Below, piece after piece: positions 16,912 through 26,108 of a stretch of DNA of 50,880 nt; within the stretch, counting starts at the first letter, position 1, and every line of letters begins with the position of its first letter. The position numbers and the translations under genes were made by a program. Origin of the DNA: Deltaproteobacteria bacterium. GTDB taxonomy: Bacteria; Desulfobacterota; DSM-4660; Desulfatiglandales; Desulfatiglandaceae. The notes beneath the pieces were generated by a model. That model did no database searches, was not told where the DNA came from, and saw nothing but the letters and a program-made list of their open reading frames with translations. The DNA is taken from contig JAFDIS010000040.1 of assembly GCA_019307945.1 (NCBI GenBank), positions 1 to 50,880 of the forward strand. The letters run 5' to 3'.

Positions 16912-17100
16912 GAACGAATCTCCTTTCCGTCAGAATATTGAGCATCCTTGATCCCTTGGAGGCGATATGGAGTCGAGAATAAACGGCCTCCGAACGCTGG
17001 GCCGGCACAATGCGGTCAAGGCCCCGGCGGGAGGAACCAGGTCATCTCCGCGGCACTTGAAACATCCTCCGATGTCTTCGTTGGACGGAACTCGACTCTC

Positions 17101-18450
17101 TCAGACGAGATTCACCTGCCGTATCACACTTCGCACGTTCGGCACTTCATCCAGGGAGCGAAAAGTCGACATCAACGTAACGGCTTTCCGCTCGCCCAAC
17201 ACGGGTGCGCACAGGTCCATGAATTTACTCTCGACCTTGCTCCGTTTTTTAGAAATCTCCGGGATCTCATTCAGGACGTCCGACTGGCCCTCAAAAACCC
17301 GACCGTCTCGGGTCTTGACCTCAACCCGGGCCTCCAAGGCCGATATCTGCGGATCGGGAACAACGGCAATCTTTTTCATTATTGATTGGACCTCCGGATC
17401 CCGTACCATTTCATCGGTAAAAGCCTGAATCCCCGTATTTCCCCTCAATAGTGCGTTGGCCACACAGTAGGCGTAACTGAACTTACCCTCAAGGCCGGTC
17501 TTCGGATCGGGATTTCCGGCGATGTCGATAGCCATACGGGACGCATGGACGGTCAAGCTCTCAATCTCATTCAGGTCCAAGCCCTCCCTGGCAACGACGT
17601 CCAGGGCCGCCTCGATGGGCGAGTGGGTGGCGTGGCAAGACGCGTGATATTTTTGGACCAGCTTGTCAGCCTCCCAGGTCTTGCCCAAGGATGCCAGCGC
17701 CTCCTGGTTGACCGCACCTTTCAGTAGGTCGAAAAAACCGTGTTGTCCTTCAAGGATGTCCTCGGCGCTGGTGAAACCGTTTTCGGCCAGCAAGGCCGAT
17801 TCCAGCCCCACCTGTGCGGCCTTGCCAGCGTGATAAGGCTTGGTCATGGTGCCAAAAACACGCTTCAATCCAGAAGCCTGGGTACCTGCGATCCCCAGGG
17901 CCCAGAGAGCATGTGGCTCGTCCAGTACCAACAGACGCGCGCATCCAGCCGCGGCGGCCAGGCGGCCTATTGTTGACGTACCGTGCCATCCGGCTGCATA
18001 GTGTTCCAGGCCCGCGCAGGCGCCTATGGTGGCCCCAATCTTGAGGCCGATCAGGTATGCCGTCAACAGTTCACATCCGCTTTTTTCCTTCCACTCAGCC
18101 AAGGCCGTCAGGGCGGGGAACAAGATCACCGACGGATGGCCCAGAAAATCGGCCATGGAGTCATCGTAGTCCAGGGCGTGAGAGGCGGAACCGTTGATGA
18201 GCGCAGCCTGGCACGCGCTGACCTTCATGCCCCGGCCCAGGATGGTGGCCTGCGGGAATCCACCCATGAGTCGGGCAAAGTGGACCAACTTTTCCACCAA
18301 GGGCTCCTCTTTCCCGGCCATCAGCACGGCAAACCAGTCGAGCCAGGCAACCTTGGCGTGCTCATACATTTCGGCCGGTATATCCTCAGGCCAGGTTTCG
18401 GCGATGAAACGGGCCAAGTTCCTTGTCAGTCCGACTTCGCTGACTTTCAT
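17101..18450 (-). CDS. MmgE/PrpD family protein
   Basis: The protein has 449 residues when started at ATG 18450, which has AAGGAG seven bases upstream; the open frame extends 14 residues further, but that stretch is charged and has no ribosome site. It shows the family landmarks LDWFAVLMAG near the N-terminus, NGSASHALDYDDSMADFLGHPS (landmark only), and HACHATHSPIEAAL-like text (YHASCHATHSPIEAALD). Family members include 2-methylcitrate dehydratase, cis-aconitate decarboxylase and iminodisuccinate epimerase, so it may dehydrate, decarboxylate or epimerise a di- or tricarboxylic acid. Neighbouring TRAP and mutase genes suit a branched polycarboxylate. The exact reaction is not readable. Confidence 0.88.
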   Translation of the reverse strand: MKVSEVGLTRNLARFIAETWPEDIPAEMYEHAKVAWLDWFAVLMAGKEEPLVEKLVHFARLMGGFPQATILGRGMKVSACQAALINGSASHALDYDDSMADFLGHPSVILFPALTALAEWKEKSGCELLTAYLIGLKIGATIGACAGLEHYAAGWHGTSTIGRLAAAAGCARLLVLDEPHALWALGIAGTQASGLKRVFGTMTKPYHAGKAAQVGLESALLAENGFTSAEDILEGQHGFFDLLKGAVNQEALASLGKTWEADKLVQKYHASCHATHSPIEAALDVVAREGLDLNEIESLTVHASRMAIDIAGNPDPKTGLEGKFSYAYCVANALLRGNTGIQAFTDEMVRDPEVQSIMKKIAVVPDPQISALEARVEVKTRDGRVFEGQSDVLNEIPEISKKRSKVESKFMDLCAPVLGERKAVTLMSTFRSLDEVPNVRSVIRQVNLV

Positions 18451-18507
18451 TGTTCTCTCCTTGTCCTCATCCTCCCTGCCCGGGCGCGTCATGGGCAGTA
18501 GGCTGCC

Positions 18508-20565
18508 TCACCCAATCAACAAACCAGGCAGAAAAAGGCTGAGCCGGGGAAAAGTATATAAAATAATCATGCCCAGCAGCATAAGCAGGTAAAAGGGCAG
18601 CATGCCCTTGATAATCGGGGCGAGTCTCGACCCTGTGATACCTTGGATCACGTATAAATTGAGCCCCACGGGTGGAGTGATGAGCGCCATTTCCATATTG
18701 AGGGTCATTAGGACCGCGAACCAGATGCCGTCAAAACCCATTTTCATAACAATGGGATAGAGGATGGGCAGCGTAATCATCATGACGGACGCCACTTCAA
18801 GGAACAGCCCCAGAACGGCGAGCAAGATCATCATGGCAAGGATGACCATCCCCGGGGAAAGGCTAAGATCGGTGATAGCCGACATAGCCATCTGAGGCAG
18901 GCGAAGCAGGGTAATGAAGCGGCCCATAGTAAGGGCGCCTGCGATTATAATCAGGATAAAGCCGGCGTTGAGTCCGCACTCAGTCATAAGGCGCGGCATG
19001 TCCCTCAACCTGACTTTGCGCCGCAACAATACCATGGCGATGGTGTAGATGGCGGCCACTGCGCCGCATTCCAGAACGGTGAAGACACCGGTAAAGAGAC
19101 CAGCCACGATCAGCAATGGGACCAGGATGACCCAGACCGCATTACCCAGGGCCCGCCAACGCTCGTTCCATGACGGAGCGATTTCCTTTTCATAAGCCCG
19201 GGTCCGCCAAGCGTACAGAAACGTGTAGAGGACAAACATCATCACCAACAAGAGACCCGGGATGATGCCTGCTATCAAGAGTTTGCCCATTGACTCTTCA
19301 GTCACGGCGGCGTACAGGATCATGGTCCCGGATGGCGGAATCATGATGCCCAGAGTGGATCCGGAACCTACCAGTCCATAGGAAAAGGACTTCCGGTATT
19401 TCCTTTTGGTCAAGGCCGGTAAAGCGATCAGGCCGATGGTCGCCACGGTGGCCACGCTCGAGATGGAGATGGCTGCGAAAAACGCGCAGGACAAAATGGT
19501 CGCCAGACCCAGCCCCCCCGGCAAACCGCCGATCCATTTGCTGAAAAGTTCATAGAGTTCTTCCCCGCTTCCCGAGCCTTCAAGAATAAAGCCCGTCAGA
19601 ATAAAGAGGGGCAGGGCGGCCAACGTAAAATTGCCGATTCCAGCGTAAAAAATTTCAGGCACCTGAGTCACGGCCAAATGACCGCCGAAGTGGAGATAAA
19701 GTCCCATCATACCCAACAGGCCCAGGGCCGCGAAAATCGGCACACCTGCGAAAAGGATAACCAGCAGGAAAACCACCACACCCAGTGCGGGATGGGTGAC
19801 GAGCAGCCAGCTCGAAACGGCCATCAGCACCACAAACCAAAACAAGGCCTGTAAAAAGGCTTTGTCCCACAAGCCTACATCTTCCTTTCCGGTCTGCATC
19901 CCATCCGGCCGGGTAACGCTGAACACCCGTCGGGCGTTGCTCAGGAGATCTGAGATCATTTGGAAGCAAAGGAGAAAAGCGCCGATGGGCATGGCCAACT
20001 TCATGGGCCATATGACGGGGGCCCAGATCGATGCCGAGGTCTCTCCGCTTTGGAAGGACTCCCAGAAATCCAGCCAGGAAAAATAAAGCAGTATGATGGT
20101 GAAAACCAGAGTCAGCGTCAGGGTCACAAAATTCCACAGCAGGGCGGTCCGGGCCCCGAAACGGCTGATAAGCAGATCGACGCGTACATGGCGTCCCAGT
20201 CTCTGACACATGGCCAGCGTGAGCAGGCTAAACCAGACCATCAGAAAGGTAACCAGCTCGATGGACCATGTCGTAGGAGCATTAAAGAACCTCCGCATCA
20301 TGATCTCATACAGGACGACAAAAAGAATGGTCACAAGCGTTATTCCCGCCGCAAACGCTCCGACCCAAGACATGATGCCCGAGCCTCGTTCAATCCACCC
20401 GATCAATCGCTTCACCACCGTCCCCATTTCGTTTTGAACCGCGTCGATTATTCTGGATAGATCCGAGTCTCGTTGATGCCGTCTCGGCCTTTTCGAGAGG
20501 CCGTTGATCCAAGGCAGAGCAGCAACTTCCGCCCGGAATCGGTTCGGACCCGCATCCCCCCGCAT
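18508..20565 (-). CDS. TRAP transporter fused permease (DctQ-DctM)
   Basis: This 685-residue membrane protein combines the small (DctQ, about residues 60-210) and large (DctM, about 245-685) TRAP permease subunits. The DctM part shows GVPIFAALGLLGMMGLYL, GLGLATILSCAFFAAISISSVA and GLVGSGSTLGIMIPPSGTMILYA, the last being the core substrate/sodium region. The start is unclear: residues 1-46 are arginine-rich and unlike a membrane protein start, and ATG 20427 would give a more usual N-terminus (MGTVVKRL), but neither has a good ribosome site. It works with the DctP protein encoded just upstream, using a sodium gradient. Confidence 0.9.
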   Translation of the reverse strand: MRGDAGPNRFRAEVAALPWINGLSKRPRRHQRDSDLSRIIDAVQNEMGTVVKRLIGWIERGSGIMSWVGAFAAGITLVTILFVVLYEIMMRRFFNAPTTWSIELVTFLMVWFSLLTLAMCQRLGRHVRVDLLISRFGARTALLWNFVTLTLTLVFTIILLYFSWLDFWESFQSGETSASIWAPVIWPMKLAMPIGAFLLCFQMISDLLSNARRVFSVTRPDGMQTGKEDVGLWDKAFLQALFWFVVLMAVSSWLLVTHPALGVVVFLLVILFAGVPIFAALGLLGMMGLYLHFGGHLAVTQVPEIFYAGIGNFTLAALPLFILTGFILEGSGSGEELYELFSKWIGGLPGGLGLATILSCAFFAAISISSVATVATIGLIALPALTKRKYRKSFSYGLVGSGSTLGIMIPPSGTMILYAAVTEESMGKLLIAGIIPGLLLVMMFVLYTFLYAWRTRAYEKEIAPSWNERWRALGNAVWVILVPLLIVAGLFTGVFTVLECGAVAAIYTIAMVLLRRKVRLRDMPRLMTECGLNAGFILIIIAGALTMGRFITLLRLPQMAMSAITDLSLSPGMVILAMMILLAVLGLFLEVASVMMITLPILYPIVMKMGFDGIWFAVLMTLNMEMALITPPVGLNLYVIQGITGSRLAPIIKGMLPFYLLMLLGMIILYTFPRLSLFLPGLLIG

Positions 20566-20699
20566 AGAATCATGTTGTTCTCGATAGCTATATGCCCTTC
20601 CAGGGACTGACTCGGAGGAGATACAACTTACGTCTTCGTCTCAATGCAACAAGGACTCCCTCCAATCCACTCCTCCCGGCAAGACAACAAAGTGAAAAC

Positions 20700-20728
20700 G
20701 GAACGCTGGTCGACACCGCCAGCGTTCC
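20700..20728 (-). terminator. 10-bp hairpin between dctP and the TRAP permease gene
   Basis: GGAACGCTGG (20700-20709) and CCAGCGTTCC (20719-20728) form a perfect stem with a 9-base loop. It begins 11 bases past the dctP stop on the minus strand and is followed by GTTTTCAC, a short T-run. It can act as an attenuator or 3' stabiliser so that more binding protein than permease is made, a common arrangement in TRAP operons. Confidence 0.55.
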
Positions 20729-20739
20729 TGTGCTCGAAG

Positions 20740-21768
20740 CTATCTTGCCTTGGTTTCCTCCACCCATGCGTCATGCTGATCGACGAGTTTCCGGCCGAAC
20801 CGTTTCACGGCCGCCGCTCTCAAGGCGGGTTCGATTACCGGCGCAAAGACCTTTTCGTATTCATCCCTGGATACCTCGTAGATATCCACGCCCTTGGTTT
20901 TCAAGGCGGCTATGATCTTGTCCTCCATGGCCAGGACCATCTTGGTGCATGCCTCAGTAGCCTCTTTCCCGGCGTCCATTATGACCCGCTGCAGATCAGG
21001 GGGCAGGCTGTCGAACCACTGCTTGTTCGCCACAATCTGGAAGTCGGTGGTCAGGTAACGAGGCATGAACACGTATTTGGCAACTTCATACCACTTGCGA
21101 GCATAGAACGATCCCAACCCTGAGTGCGCGCCCTGGATGGTGCCGCGCTGGAGGGCCATGTACACGTCGGCCGAACTCATGACCGTTGGCACACCGCCCA
21201 AAGCCCTGGTTTCAGCCGCCAAAGCGCGGGAGGATATCCGGATCTTCATGCCTTTCATATCTCCCGGCCTACGAACCGGTTTGGTCAGGATGTATCCGGC
21301 CCGGGCGGCGTAAAGGATGGGAGCGATAACGACGCAATTGGCCTTTTCTGCCAGCAACTTTTTCTGATAGTCGTACAGGGGGCCACGATAGAGGCGAAAA
21401 TAATGGGCGAGGTCATCGTACGACTTTCCACCGTAAGGATAAATTTCCGGAATCAAACCGGCCCACCAAGGAAAGTAGGTCTGAGCCATCTTGACTGTGC
21501 CGTTGAAAATCGCCTTGGGGACCTCCTTGTCCCTTAAAAGCTGGCCAGATGGAAAAGATTGCAACTCAAGACGGCCGTTGGAATGCTCGGTTGTCGTCTT
21601 GCAAAAAAGGTCCATAGCCTTCGTGATGGGATGACCTACCGGCATCTGGCTGGGGACCTGAATCTTCCGAACATAGTCTCCTGCTTGTGCCGAACCGACG
21701 CCGGGCATCCACATAACCAGGGACAACAGTACACTGAACAGTACGGCCTTACCAACAATACTTCTCAT
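20740..21768 (-). CDS. dctP: TRAP transporter substrate-binding protein (DctP family)
   Basis: This 342-residue periplasmic protein starts with a signal peptide (basic MRSIVGK, hydrophobic core, cut near GSAQA-GDYV). The mature part has the DctP pattern of two alpha/beta lobes; PGDMKGMKIRI and DVYMALQRGTIQGAHSGLGS match the conserved family segments that bind the carboxylate ligand. In most DctP proteins an Arg in the first segment (here KIRIS) binds the substrate carboxylate. It is the first transporter gene downstream of the decarboxylase-like crotonase, 78 bases away, within the mutase cluster. AAGGAGGGAG precedes the start. Confidence 0.92.
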   Translation of the reverse strand: MRSIVGKAVLFSVLLSLVMWMPGVGSAQAGDYVRKIQVPSQMPVGHPITKAMDLFCKTTTEHSNGRLELQSFPSGQLLRDKEVPKAIFNGTVKMAQTYFPWWAGLIPEIYPYGGKSYDDLAHYFRLYRGPLYDYQKKLLAEKANCVVIAPILYAARAGYILTKPVRRPGDMKGMKIRISSRALAAETRALGGVPTVMSSADVYMALQRGTIQGAHSGLGSFYARKWYEVAKYVFMPRYLTTDFQIVANKQWFDSLPPDLQRVIMDAGKEATEACTKMVLAMEDKIIAALKTKGVDIYEVSRDEYEKVFAPVIEPALRAAAVKRFGRKLVDQHDAWVEETKAR

Positions 21769-21846
21769 TTCTCCCTCCTTGACATCTCAGGTTTCTTGGG
21801 TTCAAGACCGCAACCCCAGCACAAATCCCAGTACAGAGGGTCGGCC

Positions 21847-22644
21847 TCACTTACCTGTGAACAGGGGGCTGCGCTTTTCCAAAAAAGCGGCTTGACCTTC
21901 CTTCAGGTCTTCACTGTTGAAAGCCTCGGCCACGATTTTCTCCGCCTCCCGCCGGTCCTGTTCGCTGATCACAAAGCTTCCGGCCAGGATGGACAGAATA
22001 CGCTTGGTTCCTTTGACCGACAGAGGTGCGTTGGCTGCGATCTCTTCGGCAAAACCGTAGGTGACCGCCTCCAGTTCCTCTCTGGGCACCAAGTAGTTGA
22101 CCAGACCCATTTCCTTGACCCGCGGGGCGTCATAATAACGGCCCGTGTAGAACAATTCTCTCGTCAAAGGCAGACCCAGGATCTGAACGAAACGAACCAG
22201 ACCTTCAAGCGGATAAACCACGCCCAGCTTGGCCGGGGGCATACCCATACGTATATGATCCGCGGCCACGCGCATGTCGCAGCAGACTGCAAGCTCGCAC
22301 CCGGCACCGAAGGCGTACCCGTTGAGCATGGCGATGACTGGATAGGGATAATTAATAACGCTGCTCATGGCCAGTTCCAGGGGATTTTGCACCTTGAGTT
22401 TTTCTGCGATTTCCGGATCGACATTAGTGGGAATCGAGCCGATGTCATAGCCTGATGAAAACGCCTTGTTTCCCGTACCCCGAATGACCACACAGCGAAC
22501 CTCGTCCTTGCGGCGGAGTTCTTCCAAAGCCTGGTGAATCCTCACGAGCAGTTCGGGCGAAAGGGAATTGCGCTTTTCCGGGCGGTTGAGGACCAGAGTG
22601 GCCACAAGTCCCTTTTTTTTCACGACTAGGACGTCACTATCCAC
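21847..22644 (-). CDS. Enoyl-CoA hydratase family protein resembling methylmalonyl-CoA decarboxylase (ScpB/YgfG)
   Basis: This 265-residue crotonase-fold protein has oxyanion-hole segments KAFSSGYDIGS and NGYAFGAGCELAVCCDMRVA. Both catalytic Glu residues of enoyl-CoA hydratase are missing: the usual QPE region reads MPPAKLGVVYPLEG. That segment matches the GVPYNL region of E. coli YgfG, where Tyr140 is important for decarboxylation; Tyr144 is the equivalent here. I therefore favour decarboxylation of a malonyl-type CoA ester. The assignment is by eye. It lies three bases from the CoA-transferase gene and beside the B12-binding subunit, the same company ScpB keeps in the Sbm pathway. Confidence 0.85.
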   Translation of the reverse strand: MDSDVLVVKKKGLVATLVLNRPEKRNSLSPELLVRIHQALEELRRKDEVRCVVIRGTGNKAFSSGYDIGSIPTNVDPEIAEKLKVQNPLELAMSSVINYPYPVIAMLNGYAFGAGCELAVCCDMRVAADHIRMGMPPAKLGVVYPLEGLVRFVQILGLPLTRELFYTGRYYDAPRVKEMGLVNYLVPREELEAVTYGFAEEIAANAPLSVKGTKRILSILAGSFVISEQDRREAEKIVAEAFNSEDLKEGQAAFLEKRSPLFTGK

Positions 22645-22647
22645 AAT

Positions 22648-23850
22648 CTAAACCTCCCTATGAATGCCGATGACCTTCCTGGCCTCGAGCTCTAAAATTT
22701 TTTCCTCGGGATATTCCAGCAGCCCAGCTAGCACCTCGTGGGTGTGTTCCCCCAGTTCAGGAGGGCACTGGAAACGTTCCTCCATGCCGATGGCCTTGAT
22801 CGGATTGCCCGCCAACCTGACCTCGCCAGCCCTGGGGTGGGGGATGCTGATGGTCATCTTTCTCTCCTTGACTTGCGGATCTTCAAGGGCCTGAGCCAGA
22901 GTGTTGACGGGCGCGCAGGGCACGCCTTGGGCCTCGAGGCGCTGGAGCCATTCGTCGCCCGGCCGCCGGATGAGGGTATCCTTGATGATCTTTGTGAGTT
23001 GGTCGTGGTTCTTCAGGCGTTTTTCCGCGGTATCGAAACGCTCATCCCTGATGAGTTCCTCCATGTCCAGAGCTCGACAGAAGCATTCCCAGAACTTAGG
23101 TGTCACACAGGTTACCACGATCCATCTGTCCTTTGTCGGAAACGCCTCATAGGGCACAATCAATTCATGGCGCGATCCCTGGGGCCCAGGGTCGTCTCCG
23201 GTCATAAAGTAATAGGCCGACAGATAGGTGCTCATGGAGACGAGGCAGTCCAACAGACCGACATCGATTTTCATACCCTGCCCGGTAGTGCGGCGATGGT
23301 TGAGGGCGGCGAGAATGCCGATGACAGCGAACATGCCGCCAGCCACGTCTCCCACCGGCAGACCCATGCGGCAAGGAGCCCCGCCGGGCTCGCCGGTCAG
23401 CCCCATGGCCCCGCTGAGGGCCTGCACGATCAGGTCGAAGGCGGGTCGGTCCCGGTAGGGTCCGCTGTGACCGAATCCGCTGAGGGAACAGGAGATAATC
23501 CCGGGATTGTAATGTTTGATCTTCTCATAGTCGCAACCCAGCCGCCGGAGGGCATCGGGCCGCATGTTGTCGACAACCACGTCGCAAATCTTGACCAAGT
23601 CGTAAAAGACGGCCAGACCGGCGGGCTGTTTGAGGTCCAAAACAACGCTTTTCTTGTTGCGGTTGATGGACAGGAAGTAGGTGCCTATGCCGCCGGGGGT
23701 AACGTGTCCGCCGTACCGGGTAAAATCGCCCATCCGGTCTTCGATCTTGATGATTTCAGCACCCAGATCACCCAGAATCATGGTCCCGTAAGGTCCGGCC
23801 AGCATGCGAGTCAGATCCAGGATGCGCACGCCCGAAAGCAGCCCCGTCAT
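22648..23850 (-). CDS. CaiB/BaiF (class III) CoA-transferase
   Basis: This 400-residue protein begins with [30 protein letters not shown] and has [13 protein letters not shown] and the [19 protein letters not shown] segment with the conserved catalytic Asp. [16 protein letters not shown] follows the transferase form rather than the racemase form (no His-Asp pair at GHD). Class III enzymes move CoA between acyl groups through a covalent Asp-acyl intermediate. It overlaps the B12-binding subunit gene by four bases (ATGA). It may transfer CoA from the mutase or decarboxylase product to the incoming acid, which is inference. Confidence 0.92.
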   Translation of the reverse strand: MTGLLSGVRILDLTRMLAGPYGTMILGDLGAEIIKIEDRMGDFTRYGGHVTPGGIGTYFLSINRNKKSVVLDLKQPAGLAVFYDLVKICDVVVDNMRPDALRRLGCDYEKIKHYNPGIISCSLSGFGHSGPYRDRPAFDLIVQALSGAMGLTGEPGGAPCRMGLPVGDVAGGMFAVIGILAALNHRRTTGQGMKIDVGLLDCLVSMSTYLSAYYFMTGDDPGPQGSRHELIVPYEAFPTKDRWIVVTCVTPKFWECFCRALDMEELIRDERFDTAEKRLKNHDQLTKIIKDTLIRRPGDEWLQRLEAQGVPCAPVNTLAQALEDPQVKERKMTISIPHPRAGEVRLAGNPIKAIGMEERFQCPPELGEHTHEVLAGLLEYPEEKILELEARKVIGIHREV

Positions 23851-24266
23851 CCTGCGCCTCCTTCCCCGCGCCGGATCTTCACGTGCCTCTTAATGGATTC
23901 AACCACCTGCCCGATCTCGGTGCCGGAGGTGAATATCTCGGCCACCCCCATTTCTTTGAGAGCTGGAAAATCTTCCTCCGGGATAACCCCCCCGACAAAG
24001 AGGACTACGTCGTCGCCCCCCCCCTCTTTAAGTTTATCCGCCACGCTGCGGACGAGCCCCAAGTGGGCGCCGGACAGAATGGAGAGGCCCACGACTTGTA
24101 CGTCTTCCTGTAAAGCGGCCTTAACGATAGCCTCCGGCGTCTGGCGCAGTCCGGTATAGATGACCTCGAAGCCAGCATCGCGTAGCATGTAGGCAATGAC
24201 CTTCGCCCCCCGGTCGTGTCCGTCCAGTCCGGGTTTGCCGATCAGAACCCTGATTCTCTGTTCCAT
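23847..24266 (-). CDS. Cobalamin B12-binding domain protein, small subunit of acyl-CoA mutase
   Basis: This 139-residue Rossmann-like domain binds adenosylcobalamin base-off/His-on. The motif D15-G-H17-D-R-G20 carries the axial His17; GLSILSGAH and [10 protein letters not shown] are the SxL and GG motifs that hold the nucleotide tail. The size equals a free-standing B12 subunit as in isobutyryl- and 2-hydroxyisobutyryl-CoA mutases. The catalytic subunit is encoded 1.8 kb upstream, with the radical SAM gene between them (12-base gap), an unusual split. Confidence 0.94.
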   Translation of the reverse strand: MEQRIRVLIGKPGLDGHDRGAKVIAYMLRDAGFEVIYTGLRQTPEAIVKAALQEDVQVVGLSILSGAHLGLVRSVADKLKEGGGDDVVLFVGGVIPEEDFPALKEMGVAEIFTSGTEIGQVVESIKRHVKIRRGEGGAG

Positions 24267-24278
24267 TCTCGTTCTCCT

Positions 24279-26108
24279 TCAGTCAAAGATTGGATCGCAA
24301 TGCACCAGCGCCACTGGTATGCCCACACGGCGCTCGAGTTCCTTGTATACCGTTCCCCTCAGGTCCCTGCCCCAGCCGCTGAGATGAAAAGGCGACGAGG
24401 GCAACAGAATCAAGTCCGGACGTCCCAGTCTCTCGTCCAGGAAATCATGCACGGCCCGGACAAAATCTTCTACTACCAGCAGGTCGCCCATGAAGATGTT
24501 TCCCCCGAAATAGTGATTGACTGGGACTCGCAGATACAGGACCACATTTGAAAAATGAGCCTGTTCGCGGATCATCTTTTCCAGGGCGGGCTGGATCAGG
24601 CGGGAAGTCAGCAGCAAAACGCATGAGGCCCGACGCAGTACGACGACTCGGCGCAGATTTTCGATCCAGGAAGGAGGCAAGCCCGAACTGGCGAAGACGA
24701 TCCCCAAATTGCCCACCGTGCGGGGGTCGTAAGGATAGTCGAATCGGCTGGGTTCGAGTTCCAGGTCCACCTTGCCGCCTTGCCTCTGAACAGTCATGGG
24801 AATACGGTTCCGATCGCTTTGATGCAATAGAGTCAATAAGGACCGGGCCTGAGGCCGATTTTTCACCGCGAGTCCGCACAGGGTCAAAATGCGGTCTCCA
24901 GCTCGGAGGCCAGCCATGTCCGCTGGCGAATTCTTGATCACGCCAATGGGTCGGGGATCGTTTACGGATTCCGGATCCTGGTATTCCTCGTACAGCCCGG
25001 GACGGAGGATCAGAGGGCTATTCGTCTTCCCCCGCAAGGCCCGCACCGTTTCCTTGATCTTCATCCATACCTTGTCGCTATCAAAAAGCTCCCGCTCCGC
25101 AAAAAAGCGGGAGTATCCGGGGAGACTGATCTGGAAAAAGGCGGGATCGCTTTTGTCGGCGAATGCCACTGTGTCTTTGAGGTCGTCGATCATATCCCGG
25201 GTAGATGGAAAGGGCCAAGGCACGATGACGACGGAGTAAGGCAGTCCAGCCGCCTGGAGACAAGCCATAGACTCGATGGCTGTGTCGGGCCTGGGATCGC
25301 GCATCAGCCAGCGCCGGCGGGTCGGCGAGGCGGAGTTAAGGGAAACGTCCAAGAAAAGAGGGCGGAACTCGGTCAGACGCTTGATGGTTTGCACCCCGAG
25401 CAGCGATCCGTTGGTGGGGATACGGATCGTCTCCTGCGTTTTTCGTCGCAGTGCGGCCAGGAGGTCCATGATGCGGGGATGGAGGAGGAACTCACAGGGA
25501 CCGCCCATGCGTGGAAAGAGCCCCACTCCGGAGGCAGGCACGTAATGTGATATCCTGGTCAGGATCTCCCGGTATTCCTCTTCCGGGGCGCGCGGTGCGG
25601 GCCGGAAGGCCGGAGGGCTGCCAAGGTTGTAACAGAAGCGGCAGTTGAGATTGCAGCGGCTCGCGGCATGAGCCAGTATATCAGCGGCTCCACCTACTGT
25701 GCTTAACCACTGGTCCGGGCGTCTGAGCCTGAAGCCGTCAACCGCAACCCGGCGGCCCTGGAACTCAAACTCGACGACATCGAGGAGTGACTCGGCGAGA
25801 TGCCTCACGTAGCCCAGGCGCGGCTCGTAGATGTCCAGAGGGTCACATGTTTCCCTTTTCGGACCGCTTTTCGGCTCGGGATAAAGCTCGAAAATTGCCT
25901 CCGGATCGCTGAGCAGGCTGAAGCCATCGATCTTGACCTCCTCTCCCCGCCAGGTCAGGTTCAAAAGGTCGAGCAACTTCCGCAGGTGCTGTGCGACCAT
26001 CTCCCTGAGATTAACCGCAACGCGACCCTCCTTCCGGTCCAGTGGGAAGCGGAACACGTATTCCGGCTCGCGCGCGGGCTCAAAATATGGATGGCGGTTC
26101 GTATTCAC
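24279..26108 (-). CDS. Radical SAM protein with PDZ and DUF512-like C-terminal domains
   Basis: This protein has 609 residues from GTG 26108, chosen because AGAGG lies seven bases upstream; a TTG one codon earlier is possible. Residues 1-140 are unrecognised and contain two similar segments (VKIDGFSLL, VAVDGFRLR). The radical SAM core follows with CNLNCRFC (about 152-159), which binds a [4Fe-4S] cluster. About 387-455 is a PDZ domain (IGVIKNSPADMAGLRAGDRI). The end (about 520-605, NHYFGGNIFMGDLL then LILLPSSPFHLSGWGRDLRG) resembles the C-terminus of DUF512. Known radical SAM/DUF512 proteins usually have PDZ first, so the order here differs. The start overlaps the end of the mutase gene by 29 bases. 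Function unknown; modification of the mutase, its cofactor or its substrate is conceivable. Confidence 0.85.
   Translation of the reverse strand: MNTNRHPYFEPAREPEYVFRFPLDRKEGRVAVNLREMVAQHLRKLLDLLNLTWRGEEVKIDGFSLLSDPEAIFELYPEPKSGPKRETCDPLDIYEPRLGYVRHLAESLLDVVEFEFQGRRVAVDGFRLRRPDQWLSTVGGAADILAHAASRCNLNCRFCYNLGSPPAFRPAPRAPEEEYREILTRISHYVPASGVGLFPRMGGPCEFLLHPRIMDLLAALRRKTQETIRIPTNGSLLGVQTIKRLTEFRPLFLDVSLNSASPTRRRWLMRDPRPDTAIESMACLQAAGLPYSVVIVPWPFPSTRDMIDDLKDTVAFADKSDPAFFQISLPGYSRFFAERELFDSDKVWMKIKETVRALRGKTNSPLILRPGLYEEYQDPESVNDPRPIGVIKNSPADMAGLRAGDRILTLCGLAVKNRPQARSLLTLLHQSDRNRIPMTVQRQGGKVDLELEPSRFDYPYDPRTVGNLGIVFASSGLPPSWIENLRRVVVLRRASCVLLLTSRLIQPALEKMIREQAHFSNVVLYLRVPVNHYFGGNIFMGDLLVVEDFVRAVHDFLDERLGRPDLILLPSSPFHLSGWGRDLRGTVYKELERRVGIPVALVHCDPIFD

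Noticed and set aside
22738-24159. 473-codon plus-strand open frame opposite the CoA-transferase and B12 subunit genes
   Set aside because: It spans two clear minus-strand genes and shows no recognisable domain.
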